Numbered from the stretch's first letter, positions 24,599-32,880 are shown. The stretch: 35,664 nt of DNA from Acidimicrobiia bacterium (GCA_016871375.1 VFYY01000021.1:1-35664), one strand, 5' to 3'. Notes: a model not told the origin generated them from the sequence alone. A program made the numbers and translations.

Positions 24599-26590
24599 CT
24601 ACGGCAATCCGAATGCGAGCAGCACGTTGCCGGGGGTTCCGTTGCCCAGACCGACGTACCCGGACCCGACAAACAGCATCTCCGCCGCCACGGTGGGACC
24701 GGGCGCGCCCATCGAGCCGCCCCTCGCGGGCACCTGGTTGACGGTGTCGAAGTCGCGCCGGGTGTCGACGCTCCAGAGGACCTCGCCGGTGGCGGCGGCA
24801 TGCGCGCGGACGGTGCCGTCCTGCCCGGCCACGAAGACCGCGCCGGGCACCGCAGTCAAGGCCGCCGTGACGCCTCGCCGCCCCTCGACTTGGCTCGGGG
24901 CAGGCGGCGGCCGGAACCATTTCCGCTCGCCCGTCGCGGGATCGATCGCCGCCACGGCGCCGTTGTCGAGCGCGAAGTACGCCCGCTCGCCGTCCGCGGC
25001 GCCGCCAAAGAGGATCTCCGACTCGCCGATCTTCTCCACGAGCGTCGCCTTCCACAGCAGCGCGCCCTGGCGATCGGGATCGTGGGCGAACACCTGCCCG
25101 CTCTTGTTGCCCGCGAGCAATACCCGGCCTGCCCCGAGCGTAGTCGAGGGGCCTGCCCCGAGCGCAGTCGAGGGGCCTGCCCCGAGCGTAGTCGAGGGGC
25201 CTGCCCCGAGCGTAGTCGAGGGGCCTGCACCGAGCGTAGTCGAGGGGCCTGCCCCGAGCGTAGTCGAGGGGCCTGCCCCGAGCTCGGTCGAGGGGCTGGC
25301 CCCGAGCGCAGTCGAGGGGCTGGCGAGCGGCTGCAGGATGGGCGAGGTGCCGAAGTCGAAGTCCGGGCCGAGGTTCTTGGGGCAATTCTCCGTCCGGTCC
25401 TGGCCGCACGCCACCAGCCACGCGTCATTCTCGTGGTCCTGCACCGACCACAGGATGCGCCCGGTCTTCAGATCGAGCGCCATGACGGCGTCCGTGTTGC
25501 GGTGCGCGGGCTCCGTGTAGGCGTCGCCGGTCGCGACATAGATGGCGCCGCTGCGGACGTCGATCGTCGGGGCGTGCCAGATCGCCGCGCCGGCGCCCGT
25601 CCAGAGCTGCGTGCCGGCGGAGTTCCGCCGCGAGGGCACCGGCGGGTCCGGGATCGCGTAGGTCTTCCAGATCTGCCGTCCCGTGGCCGCGTCGAGCGCG
25701 AGGATGCTGCCGCGGAACGTGCAGCACGGATAGTTCAGGCTGCCGCCGGCCGCCTCCTCGCGCGAGGAGAGGGGCACGTACAGGCGCCCCTCGTGCAGCG
25801 TCGGCGAGCCGGTGACGACGGCGAGCGGATGCGCGTCGGCCTGCACCTTCCAGATCGGCGCGCCCGTCTCGGCGTTCACGGCATAGACGTTGGCGCGGAT
25901 GTCGCCGAAGTACGCCACGTAGCGCGCCGCGCCCGAACCGGGGCCGATCGACACGGCGTTGCGCACGCCGGTCTCCGCGAGGAACGACCAGTGCACGCAG
26001 CCGGTGCGCGCGTCGAGCGCGTAGACGTAGCCCGTATCCACGCCGACGAAGACGCGGCCGCCGGCCACCGTCGGCTGTCCGTACACCGACGAGGCGCCCG
26101 GGAAGCCGAACGCCCACGTGAGCGCGAGCCGCGGGATCTCGGCGGCCGTGATCCCGCCGTTCGGCTGATAGCGCGCGTTCGTGGGGTCGGGACTCCAGCC
26201 GTTCCACGCCGCCGCAGCCGTCGGCGCGTCCATGCGCGCGTTTGCGATGCACCGGTTGGGCATGCGGGCCGCCTCGCCCGCCTCGATCGGGCTCAGCTTC
26301 CGGCCGCTGACGAACTCCGCCATCGCCCGCTTCACATCGTCCGGCACGCCCTCGGCGTGGACGCGCATCGGGCCGGTGGTGATCGCGCGCAGGATGGCGT
26401 CCGCCGGCATCTGGCGGAGGGTGGCCAAGGTGGGCGCGCCCTCCACCTCGGGCCGGCGGCCGCCGGCGTCGCCGGTCTGGTGGCAGCCGGCGCAGCGCTG
26501 ATCGATCTGGCGGATCACGCGCGACGCCGTCTGCGCGTCCGCCACGCCGGAGATAGCAAGGAGTATCGCGAGGATCGTCAGGATGCGCAT
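24599..26590 (-). CDS. PQQ-type beta-propeller dehydrogenase with N-terminal cytochrome c (PVA-dehydrogenase-like)
   Basis: The protein has 663 residues. ATG at 26590 begins the signal peptide MRILTILAILLAISGVADAQ and has GGAGGTAA about 12 nt upstream; the track's longer start is unnecessary. A haem c motif CAGCH is at 33-37. It is followed by a propeller with W-motif repeats (VYALDARTGCVHWSFLA, VYAVNAETGAPIWKVQ, ILALDAATGRQIWKTY, VMALDLKTGRILWSVQ). Adjacent cysteines occur in NYPCCTFRG. Polyvinyl alcohol dehydrogenase and related quinoproteins have this cytochrome-propeller plan and oxidise secondary alcohols in the periplasm. Residues about 425-488 are eight 8-residue repeats from a tandem DNA array, and a further palindrome encodes PAPSQVEG. 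Catalysis is unproven. Confidence 0.88.
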   Translation of the reverse strand: MRILTILAILLAISGVADAQTASRVIRQIDQRCAGCHQTGDAGGRRPEVEGAPTLATLRQMPADAILRAITTGPMRVHAEGVPDDVKRAMAEFVSGRKLSPIEAGEAARMPNRCIANARMDAPTAAAAWNGWSPDPTNARYQPNGGITAAEIPRLALTWAFGFPGASSVYGQPTVAGGRVFVGVDTGYVYALDARTGCVHWSFLAETGVRNAVSIGPGSGAARYVAYFGDIRANVYAVNAETGAPIWKVQADAHPLAVVTGSPTLHEGRLYVPLSSREEAAGGSLNYPCCTFRGSILALDAATGRQIWKTYAIPDPPVPSRRNSAGTQLWTGAGAAIWHAPTIDVRSGAIYVATGDAYTEPAHRNTDAVMALDLKTGRILWSVQDHENDAWLVACGQDRTENCPKNLGPDFDFGTSPILQPLASPSTALGASPSTELGAGPSTTLGAGPSTTLGAGPSTTLGAGPSTTLGAGPSTALGAGPSTTLGAGRVLLAGNKSGQVFAHDPDRQGALLWKATLVEKIGESEILFGGAADGERAYFALDNGAVAAIDPATGERKWFRPPPAPSQVEGRRGVTAALTAVPGAVFVAGQDGTVRAHAAATGEVLWSVDTRRDFDTVNQVPARGGSMGAPGPTVAAEMLFVGSGYVGLGNGTPGNVLLAFGLP
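24880..24904. repeat. Palindrome CCCTCGACTTGGCTCGGGG inside the PQQ gene
   Basis: A single copy of the same element family as 18695 lies here, in opposite reading orientation to the tandem array. It is in frame and gives PAPSQVEG between WFRPP and RRGVTAAL in the last part of the propeller. Confidence 0.65.
25127..25318. repeat. Eight tandem 24-bp palindromic units inside the PQQ gene
   Basis: Eight head-to-tail units of 24 bp are present, each containing CTGCCCCGAGCGTAGTCG and ending GAGGG, with few substitutions (GTA/GCA/TCG in the middle, one CCCC to CACC). Twenty-four bases are eight codons, so the frame is kept; the minus strand reads repeated GPSTTLGA. The array lies between TSPILQPL and RVLLAGNKSG, two strands that are normally joined by a short loop in such propellers. 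Confidence 0.95.
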
Positions 26591-26621
26591 GGCGAGAAGA
26601 TTACCTCCGGCGTCAAGACGG

Positions 26622-29468
26622 TCAGCGCTGGATGAGGCGCTCGACGGCGGCGAGATCGTTGCGGACATCGGCGTTGGACGGATCGAGCTGCACGGATCGC
26701 TGGAGGTGTGTCAGCGCCTCCGCGTAGACGCCGCGCGACGCGAGCGCGGCGCCGAGATGCCAGTGGGTGCGCGCGCTGTCGGGCTCCAGCTCGAGCGCGC
26801 GGCGGAAGCTGGCGATGGCCGCGTCGAGCGCGCCTCTCTCGGCCGCGGTCAGGCCGAGCATCACGTGGACGGCGGCGGTGTCGGGCACGACCGCGCCGAG
26901 ATAGTCGCTGTCGAGGATCGTGCGGCCTTCCCGCTCCCACAGGGCGCGCGTCTCCGCCACCTGCTGGCGCGAGGCGTCGTAGGCCTGCGTGAGCAGGTCG
27001 AGATACAACGGCAGCGCGGCCACGCGCGGGTCTGTCTGCCCGTCGACGACACAGCGCGGACACCACTCGGTGACGCCGGCCAGGTCCACGACCTCGCCGG
27101 GCACGCCGTAGCCGCTGCTCAACATCGAGCGGACGGTGTACTCCTGCAGCGGCCGGTCGTCACGCACCGGCTCTGCCGCCCGCGTGGCCTCCGCCAGCGT
27201 GCGTGCGGAGCCGAGGAAGCTGCCGACGATCTCGTGCGGCCGTGACAGCCCGATGCGGTCGAGATCGGCGCGGACGGCGGGCGCCTGCAGGAGCGCGGCC
27301 ACCAGCCGGGCCGGACCCACCTCGACACGCGGCGCGTTCGTCCCGAGCAGTACCAGGTCCGCCTCGGCGCCCGACAGCAGCACCGCCTGCGGGAACACGT
27401 CAAGAAACGACCGGATCATCGAGCGCGTCGTCGCCGCCGGCACCTGGTAGGTCGGCAGCCACTGGCTGAGGTAGCCGCCCGGCTTCAGGCGCGACCGCGC
27501 GAGGCCGTAGAACTCGCTCGAGTACAGGGCGCTCACGCCCGCGTAGGCAATCGGCGGCGGCTCGAGGACGACGAGGTCGTAGGCGCCGGGCGGCTGCATC
27601 TGCAGGTGCTGGCGGCCGTCGTTGATGTAGACGGCGACCTTGGGGTCCGACAGCACGGCGTGGTTGGCGTCCTCGAACTCGCCGGCATGCGCGAGGATGT
27701 CGCGCGACAGGTCGGCCAGCTCGACGCGGCGGACCGACGGGTGGAGCGTCGCCGCATGCGTGGTGTTGCCGACGCCGAAGCCGATGACGAGCACGGTCTG
27801 CGGACCGTCCATCGCCAGCAGGGGGATGTGTGCGAGCGCGCGCATGTAGCGCTGCGACAGCGGCAGCGTGGACGACATCGCGTGCCCGTTGGTGTAGAGC
27901 GTGCGTCCGCGGCCGTCACGCTCGGTGATCGCGATGAGCTCGGTCAGCCCGTCGCTCACGCGCAGGCGGCGTTCCCCTTCCGGTGCCGGCCCGAGCGCGC
28001 GCGTCACGACGTGATCCGCGGGCAGCCGCAGCCACAGCCCGAGCGCGACGAGCGCAACAGCGCCTGCGCCGACAGCGTACGTAGGGCGGGTTCCGCTCAG
28101 CGAAGCCGGCGGACCCGCCGCAAGATGCAGCGGCACGATTGCCAGCGCGGCGGCCGCCATCAGGATCGTTGCGCCCTGCTGGAGGCCGAAGACCGGCAGC
28201 AGCACGAACCCCGTGAGAAGGCTCCCGCACACCGCGCCGATCGTGTTCGCGAAATACAGCACGCCGGCTCGGCGGCCCACCGTCTGCTCCGCTCGCTGCA
28301 CGATGGCGTTGCCGAGCGGAAAGCTGAATCCCATGAACAGCGCGGGCAGCGCCACCTCGAGCAGCATCGGCCGCGCGTTGAACCACAGCTCGGCCCAGGC
28401 GCCGGCGCCCACGGGCGCGGTGTTGATCGGGACGACGTCGGCGCGCGCGAGGCCGAAGAGCGCGGCGGCGACGAAGGCCGCCTGCGTCGCCATGAACCAC
28501 TCCGCCGGACGTCCGATGCGCGAGACGAGGGCGCCGCCGATGAGCGCGCCGACGCCGATGCCGATCAGGATCAGCGCCAGCAGCAGCGAGAACACGGCGC
28601 GGAAGCCGCCGAGCAGGATGCTCATGTGGCGGAACCACAGGATTTCCATGCCGAGCGCCGCGAACCCTGCGAGTGCCAGCGCGAGAGCCGTGAGGATCAC
28701 TGGACGGAAACTGTCGGGCGGCTGGCCTGGCGCCGTCGTGTGGTCCGGCTGAAGCCGGACACTACGTACACGCTTGCCGTGTTGTGCCGTCGTCGCGCGA
28801 GCGATCGTCGCGCGAGCGATCGTAGGGGCCGACTTTAGTCGGCCCAGATAGAGGCGAGCGATCGTAGGGGCCGACTTTAGTCGGCCCAGATAGAGCGCGC
28901 CCACGCCGGCGACGACGTTGAGCCCGATGGCGACAAACTGCGTGCCCCGCAGCCCCAGCGCCGGCACCAGTGTGAAATCCGTCAGCAGCGCGCCCAGCGC
29001 CGCGCCGAACGTGTTCACCCCGTACAGGACCGCAATGCGCCAGCTGCCCGCCTGCAGGTCGCTGCGGACGAGATACCGGATCAACAAGGTGAGCGTGCCG
29101 CCCATCAGCAGCGTGATCGGCGCCAGCACGGCGACCGCGACCGCGGTGCGCAGGACGTACGACGCCGCCGACAACGCGTACCAGCCGTTCGGCTCCTGCA
29201 CGTAGGACGACACCGCCGCCGACACCTGGCCGAGACGCGGCAGCACCAGCGCGATGCCGAGGCCGAGCGCGGCGATGACGATCTCGACGAGCCCGTACGC
29301 GCGCAGCGGCCAGTCAGGGTTGTCCGCGTAGCGGCGGTCGGCCCACGCGCCAAGGACGTAGCTGCCGGCGCCGAGACCGAGCATGAAGACGGCGACGACG
29401 ATCGACGCGGAATAGATCGTGTTGCCGAAGACGTTGCCGAAGACGCGGACCCAGACGACCTGATACAT
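26622..29468 (-). CDS. Membrane spermidine-synthase-like protein with C-terminal TPRs
   Basis: The protein has 948 residues. About 10-12 membrane helices fill roughly 1-500 (MYQVVWVRVFGNVFGNT, GAGSYVLGAWADRR, LLMGGTLTLLIRYLVR, MGFSFPLGNAIVQRAE). They are followed by a spermidine-synthase-like Rossmann domain (VLVIGFGVGNTTHAATL, ELADLSRDI, YINDGRQHL, YDLVVLEPPP) and TPRs at the C-terminus (AIASFRRALELEPDSART, ALTHLQRSVQLDPSNAD). Known relatives are annotated 'fused MFS/spermidine synthase', and true polyamine synthesis is doubtful. The hydrophobic LLYLLFLLSGLSGL lies in frame just upstream of the ATG with no ATG, GTG or TTG before it. Residues about 192-243 and 450-463 are translated palindromic insertions. 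The stop is 31 bp before the PQQ gene's start. Confidence 0.85.
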   Translation of the reverse strand: MYQVVWVRVFGNVFGNTIYSASIVVAVFMLGLGAGSYVLGAWADRRYADNPDWPLRAYGLVEIVIAALGLGIALVLPRLGQVSAAVSSYVQEPNGWYALSAASYVLRTAVAVAVLAPITLLMGGTLTLLIRYLVRSDLQAGSWRIAVLYGVNTFGAALGALLTDFTLVPALGLRGTQFVAIGLNVVAGVGALYLGRLKSAPTIARLYLGRLKSAPTIARATIARATTAQHGKRVRSVRLQPDHTTAPGQPPDSFRPVILTALALALAGFAALGMEILWFRHMSILLGGFRAVFSLLLALILIGIGVGALIGGALVSRIGRPAEWFMATQAAFVAAALFGLARADVVPINTAPVGAGAWAELWFNARPMLLEVALPALFMGFSFPLGNAIVQRAEQTVGRRAGVLYFANTIGAVCGSLLTGFVLLPVFGLQQGATILMAAAALAIVPLHLAAGPPASLSGTRPTYAVGAGAVALVALGLWLRLPADHVVTRALGPAPEGERRLRVSDGLTELIAITERDGRGRTLYTNGHAMSSTLPLSQRYMRALAHIPLLAMDGPQTVLVIGFGVGNTTHAATLHPSVRRVELADLSRDILAHAGEFEDANHAVLSDPKVAVYINDGRQHLQMQPPGAYDLVVLEPPPIAYAGVSALYSSEFYGLARSRLKPGGYLSQWLPTYQVPAATTRSMIRSFLDVFPQAVLLSGAEADLVLLGTNAPRVEVGPARLVAALLQAPAVRADLDRIGLSRPHEIVGSFLGSARTLAEATRAAEPVRDDRPLQEYTVRSMLSSGYGVPGEVVDLAGVTEWCPRCVVDGQTDPRVAALPLYLDLLTQAYDASRQQVAETRALWEREGRTILDSDYLGAVVPDTAAVHVMLGLTAAERGALDAAIASFRRALELEPDSARTHWHLGAALASRGVYAEALTHLQRSVQLDPSNADVRNDLAAVERLIQR
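28077..28119. repeat. GTACGTAGGGCGGG palindrome inside the spermidine-synthase-like gene
   Basis: The element begins GTACGTAGGGCGGGTTCCGC and closes with GGCGGACCCGCC about 25 bp later (GGCGGGT/ACCCGCC arms). It is in frame; the minus strand reads GGPPASLSGTRPTYA-like sequence (AAGPPASLSGTRPTYAVGAG) in a loop between membrane helices. It shares 15 bases with the element at the ABC gene stop. Confidence 0.65.
28738..28895. repeat. Cluster of palindromic elements inserted in frame in the spermidine-synthase-like gene
   Basis: Three parts are present. At 28738..28769 there is a copy of the 32-bp GTCCGGCTGAAGCCGGAC element, read as VRSVRLQPDHT on the minus strand. From 28786 to 28815 there is a 15-bp unit (GTCGCGCGAGCGATC) repeated twice. 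At 28812..28895 there is a 42-bp unit in two copies holding the palindrome GGGGCCGACTTTAGTCGGCC, read as YLGRLKSAPTIAR twice. The whole 158-bp block keeps the frame and is flanked by normal membrane-protein sequence. Confidence 0.92.
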
Positions 29469-29523
29469 CAGGCCGCTGAGTCCGCTCAGAAGGAAGAGAA
29501 GGTAAAGCAGGCCGGTTCGTGCC

Positions 29524-31866
29524 CTACCGGGTCGCGTTGGTCGCGGGCGTCGCGTTCCTGCGCAGCCAGTCGCCGACGAACTTGACGATCTCGTCGCTGT
29601 TCCGCTCGAGCATCATCACGTGGCTGTTGCCGCGGAGGCCGACGTCCTCGAGGCGGTAGAAGTCCACCTTCACGCCCGCCTGCTTGAGGAACTTCGGCAT
29701 GCACGGGTCGTAGACGCGGTGGTAGGTCGCGTTGGCGCTGGCCATGAACACCGGGACGTTGCCCCAGTTCTTCAGCTTGCGCGCCGGCTCCACCTGCATC
29801 CAGCACGGGATCTCGTCGGGCCGCTCGGACTTCGCCTCGAGCGCGACGTTGAGATCCGCGGGCGTGTTCGCGGGCGGATCGAACTCGTAGCGGTTGTTCG
29901 TCAGGCCCCACGAGTTCGGGTTGCGCGGACCGGCGGTGACCTTCGCCGTGTCGGCGCCGCCAAACTGCGGGCCGCCCGGCTCGATGTTGACCATCGCGCG
30001 CACGAGCGACGAGCGCGCCTCGGTGACGTCGAACGCCACGCCGCCGCCCTGTGAATGCGCGAAGAGGATCACGGGCGTGTTGAGCGTGTCGAGCAGCGCA
30101 ATGGTCGCCTCGCGCGCCAGGTTCGTCGCCTGGCCGGCGAACTGCACCTGCGACTTCATGAAGTTGTCGAAGACCGGATCGCCGATCGCGCCCGAGCCCA
30201 CCCACTGCGTGTGGTTCATCTTCAATGGGAAGTCGCCGCGCTGGCGCGCGTTGGTCCAGATGCGCTCCAGGTCCAGCGCCGTGCGAATGTTCAGGTTGCC
30301 GTCGATCGGCTGCTTGTTCGGCCCGGGCAGCGGCACGTACGCCGAGCGGCCGCGCGTCGGGTAATCGACCATGTAGACGACGTAGCCCTGCTCGAGCAGG
30401 CGGTAGGCCCAGCCCGGCCGCCCGTCAGGCGTCTGCTGCCACTGCACGCCGGTCTGGCCGTTGGCGTGGAAGAAGATGACGGGATACGGGCTGCGCACGT
30501 TGCGCGGCACCCACACGTCCATGTACATCGCGCCGCGCATCACCTGGCGGCCCGGCTCGCCCCAGTAGCCGCCGCCGGCGAAGTAGAAGCCTTTGCGCGC
30601 GATGTTCTCGGTGGAGAACGTCGGGATGGCGCGCGGCGGCACCGCGCGGTCGTTGTTCTCGCCGCGGCCCGCGCGCGCGTTGCGCGAGAGCCACGTGCCG
30701 ATGTACTTCGCGATGTCGGCGCTGTTCTTCTCCAGCATCATCATGTGGCCGTTGCCCGGCAGGCCGACCGTCTCCATCTCGACGTACTCGGTCTTCACGC
30801 CCGCCTGGTTCAGCCACTTCGCGAGGCAGTGGTCGTAGATGCGGTGGTAGCTGCCCTCGCCCACCATGAAGAGCACGGGGATGTTCGCGAGGTTCTTCAG
30901 CTTGCGCGCCGGCTCCTGCTGCACGTAGCAGGGCACCTTGTCGGCCGACGGCGCCTGCGTCTCCAGCGTCGTCTGCAATTGCTTCGCGTCGCTGATCGCC
31001 GGCTCGTAGGTGATCGGGCTGTTGGCCACGCCCCAGCTCAGGCCGCCGCCCTGCTGATACGCGACCTTGGCGTTGTCCACGCCGCGGATCGGCGGCGCCG
31101 CCGGCTCGAGCGTCACGATCGCCTTGACGAGGTTCGGCCGCGCATCCGCGACGAGCCAGCCGAACGCGCCGCCCTGCGAGTGCGTCAGCAGGATGACCGG
31201 CGTGTTGATCATGTCGAGCAGCGCCACGTTGGCGTCACGGGTGAGCGTCTCCTGCCGGTTGCCCGCCAGGAACTGCACCTGCGTCTTGTTGAAGTAGTCG
31301 TTGACCGGGTCGCCCTTCAGGCCCGTTCCGGGCCACTGTGTGTGTTTCTTGGCCTGCGGATAGTTGCCGCGGCGCGACATCGCGGTGAACGTCTCCTCGA
31401 GGTTCTCCGCCGTGCGGATGTTCAGGTTCGGCATCGCGGCCGTCCCGTCCACGCCGGGCACGTACTGCGAGCGGCCGCGCGCCGGGAAGTCGGTCAGATA
31501 GACGACGTAGCCCATGTCGAGGAAGTTGTAGGCCCAGCCGGGACGGCCGTCCGGCGTCAGCAGCCAGTCGACGCCCGTCTGCCCCGCGCCGTGGAAGAAG
31601 ACGACGGGGTACGGCGACCGAATCTGCTTCGGCACCATCACTTCGACATACATCGCCCCGCCCATCGTCATTTCCTTCTCGTCGCCGATGGGGCCGACGT
31701 ACGTCCCGCCGGCGAAAAAGAAGCCGTGGCGGGCGACGTTCTGGAGCGACGCGGTGGGAATGGACGGCGGCGCGGCCTTGGCGGCGTTGGCCGCGGAGCT
31801 CTGCGCGAAGGCGCTGCCGGTGACTCCTAGTACTAGGGTGATGAGAATCAGAAGGCGGTGTGTCAT
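29524..31866 (-). CDS. Secreted hydrolase with two tandem alpha/beta-hydrolase domains
   Basis: The protein has 780 residues. ATG at 31866 starts the signal peptide MTHRLLILITLVLGVTGSAFAQ; the long track ORF before it is shadow. Two homologous halves of about 350 residues follow. Each has GFYFAGG/GFFFAGG, RSPYPVVFFHG (or VIFFHA), TPDGRPGWAY, the nucleophile elbow HSQGG (THSQGGAFG and AHSQGGGVA), QEPARKLKN/VEPARKLKN and a catalytic-type His near the end (GNGHMMMLE, GNSHVMMLE). Both catalytic Ser and His are kept, so both halves may be active. Esterase or depolymerase activity outside the cytoplasm is inference. It is first in a likely operon with the spermidine-synthase-like and PQQ genes (spacers of 55 and 31 bp). 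Confidence 0.92.
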   Translation of the reverse strand: MTHRLLILITLVLGVTGSAFAQSSAANAAKAAPPSIPTASLQNVARHGFFFAGGTYVGPIGDEKEMTMGGAMYVEVMVPKQIRSPYPVVFFHGAGQTGVDWLLTPDGRPGWAYNFLDMGYVVYLTDFPARGRSQYVPGVDGTAAMPNLNIRTAENLEETFTAMSRRGNYPQAKKHTQWPGTGLKGDPVNDYFNKTQVQFLAGNRQETLTRDANVALLDMINTPVILLTHSQGGAFGWLVADARPNLVKAIVTLEPAAPPIRGVDNAKVAYQQGGGLSWGVANSPITYEPAISDAKQLQTTLETQAPSADKVPCYVQQEPARKLKNLANIPVLFMVGEGSYHRIYDHCLAKWLNQAGVKTEYVEMETVGLPGNGHMMMLEKNSADIAKYIGTWLSRNARAGRGENNDRAVPPRAIPTFSTENIARKGFYFAGGGYWGEPGRQVMRGAMYMDVWVPRNVRSPYPVIFFHANGQTGVQWQQTPDGRPGWAYRLLEQGYVVYMVDYPTRGRSAYVPLPGPNKQPIDGNLNIRTALDLERIWTNARQRGDFPLKMNHTQWVGSGAIGDPVFDNFMKSQVQFAGQATNLAREATIALLDTLNTPVILFAHSQGGGVAFDVTEARSSLVRAMVNIEPGGPQFGGADTAKVTAGPRNPNSWGLTNNRYEFDPPANTPADLNVALEAKSERPDEIPCWMQVEPARKLKNWGNVPVFMASANATYHRVYDPCMPKFLKQAGVKVDFYRLEDVGLRGNSHVMMLERNSDEIVKFVGDWLRRNATPATNATR

Positions 31867-31875
31867 AAGAACTGG

Positions 31876-31904
31876 TTTGTAGAACTCCAGGACTGGAATG
31901 TCAA
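31876..31904 (-). promoter_or_regulatory. Strong predicted sigma70-type promoter of the double hydrolase
   Basis: The minus strand has perfect TTGACA (-35), 17 bp, then TACAAA (-10, 4 of 6). The -10 ends only 10 bases before the ATG at 31866, so RNA would start about 3 nt upstream of or at the start codon. No Shine-Dalgarno is present, which fits a leaderless mRNA. The divergent kelch gene begins 60 bp away. Confidence 0.65.
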
Positions 31905-31926
31905 TAGAGTGTGCGAAGATCCGCGC

Positions 31927-32880
31927 ATGAGAGTGGATCGGATTGCTCTGTGTCTCTGTGTCTCTGTGGCCTGTCTTGCCGCGACGTCCGCGCAGGCGCC
32001 TCAGGGCGTGTGGGCCGAAAAGGCCGCGATGGCGGACCTGCGCAGCGAGGCGGCCAACGTGTTCGCCAACGGCAAGCTGTACGTGATGGGCGGCCTGGCG
32101 CGCGGGCTGGAGTCGCACACGCTGGTCACGGAGTGGGATCCCGTGGCGAACACGTGGCGGGAGCGGGCGCCGATGCCGGGACCGCTGAGCCATCCGCAGG
32201 GCCTGGAGATGAACGGCAAGATCTACGTCATCGGCGGGTTCCTCGCGCAGGTCCACGTCGGCGCGCAGAATGCCGCGTTCGAGTACGACCCGGCGGCGGA
32301 CCGGTGGCGCACGCTGGCGCCGCTGAAGGTGGCGCGCGGCTCGATCGCGGTGGCCGCGGTCAACGGGAAGATCCACGCGATCGGCGGCCGGACGCCGGAC
32401 CGCGTCACCTCTGCGGTGCACGAAATCTATGACCCGGCGACCAACACGTGGACCGACGGCGCGCCCCTGCCGCTCGCGCGCGATCACACCGCGGCGGCCG
32501 CGGTCAACGGCCGCATCCACGTCATCGGCGGCCGCACGAACACCCCCGCCGAGGGCGTCAACCGCCACGACATCTACGATCCCGTGAAGAACGCGTGGAC
32601 GACGGGCCCGCCGCTGCCGACCACGCGCAGCGGAGGCGCGTCCGTGCTCTACAAGGGGATGATCGTCGTCATGGGCGGCGAGTGCAGGAGCGGGGGGCCG
32701 TTCGACGAGACCGAAGGGTTCGACGTGAAGACCGGCCAGTGGCGCACGTTCGCGCCGATGCCGGTCGGCAAGCACGGCATCACCGCCTCGACCGACGGGA
32801 CGACCGTCTACATCGCGGGCGGCAACCCCGAGTGCGGCATGTCGTTCTCGAACCGGCTGGTGACGTTCACGCTGCCGTAA
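31927..32880 (+). CDS. Secreted kelch-repeat beta-propeller protein
   Basis: The protein has 317 residues. ATG at 31927 opens the signal peptide MRVDRIALCLCVSVACLAATSAQ; the track start at 31858 adds 23 implausible residues. Six kelch blades are visible by their double-glycine strands (YVMGGLA, YVIGGFL, HAIGGRT, HVIGGRT, VVMGGEC, YIAGGNP) and the spaced Tyr-Trp pairs (YDPATNTWTDG, YDPVKNAWTTG). Such propellers bind partners or glycans, or are sialate mutarotases; no specific role is visible. It is divergent from the hydrolase and followed 4 bp later by the zinc-ribbon gene. Confidence 0.92.
   Translation: MRVDRIALCLCVSVACLAATSAQAPQGVWAEKAAMADLRSEAANVFANGKLYVMGGLARGLESHTLVTEWDPVANTWRERAPMPGPLSHPQGLEMNGKIYVIGGFLAQVHVGAQNAAFEYDPAADRWRTLAPLKVARGSIAVAAVNGKIHAIGGRTPDRVTSAVHEIYDPATNTWTDGAPLPLARDHTAAAAVNGRIHVIGGRTNTPAEGVNRHDIYDPVKNAWTTGPPLPTTRSGGASVLYKGMIVVMGGECRSGGPFDETEGFDVKTGQWRTFAPMPVGKHGITASTDGTTVYIAGGNPECGMSFSNRLVTFTLP

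Noticed and set aside
25127-25318. CRISPR array
   Set aside because: Units are directly adjacent with no spacers, lie inside a coding frame, and no cas gene is nearby.
21357-25520. 1387-residue plus-strand ORF
   Set aside because: Antisense shadow of the third receptor and part of the PQQ gene; its repeated PAPSVVEG stretch is just the 24-bp array read backwards.
26622-29468. True spermidine synthase (speE)
   Set aside because: The domain is fused to many membrane helices and TPRs and has EPPP rather than the usual catalytic Asp segment; polyamine synthesis is not supported.
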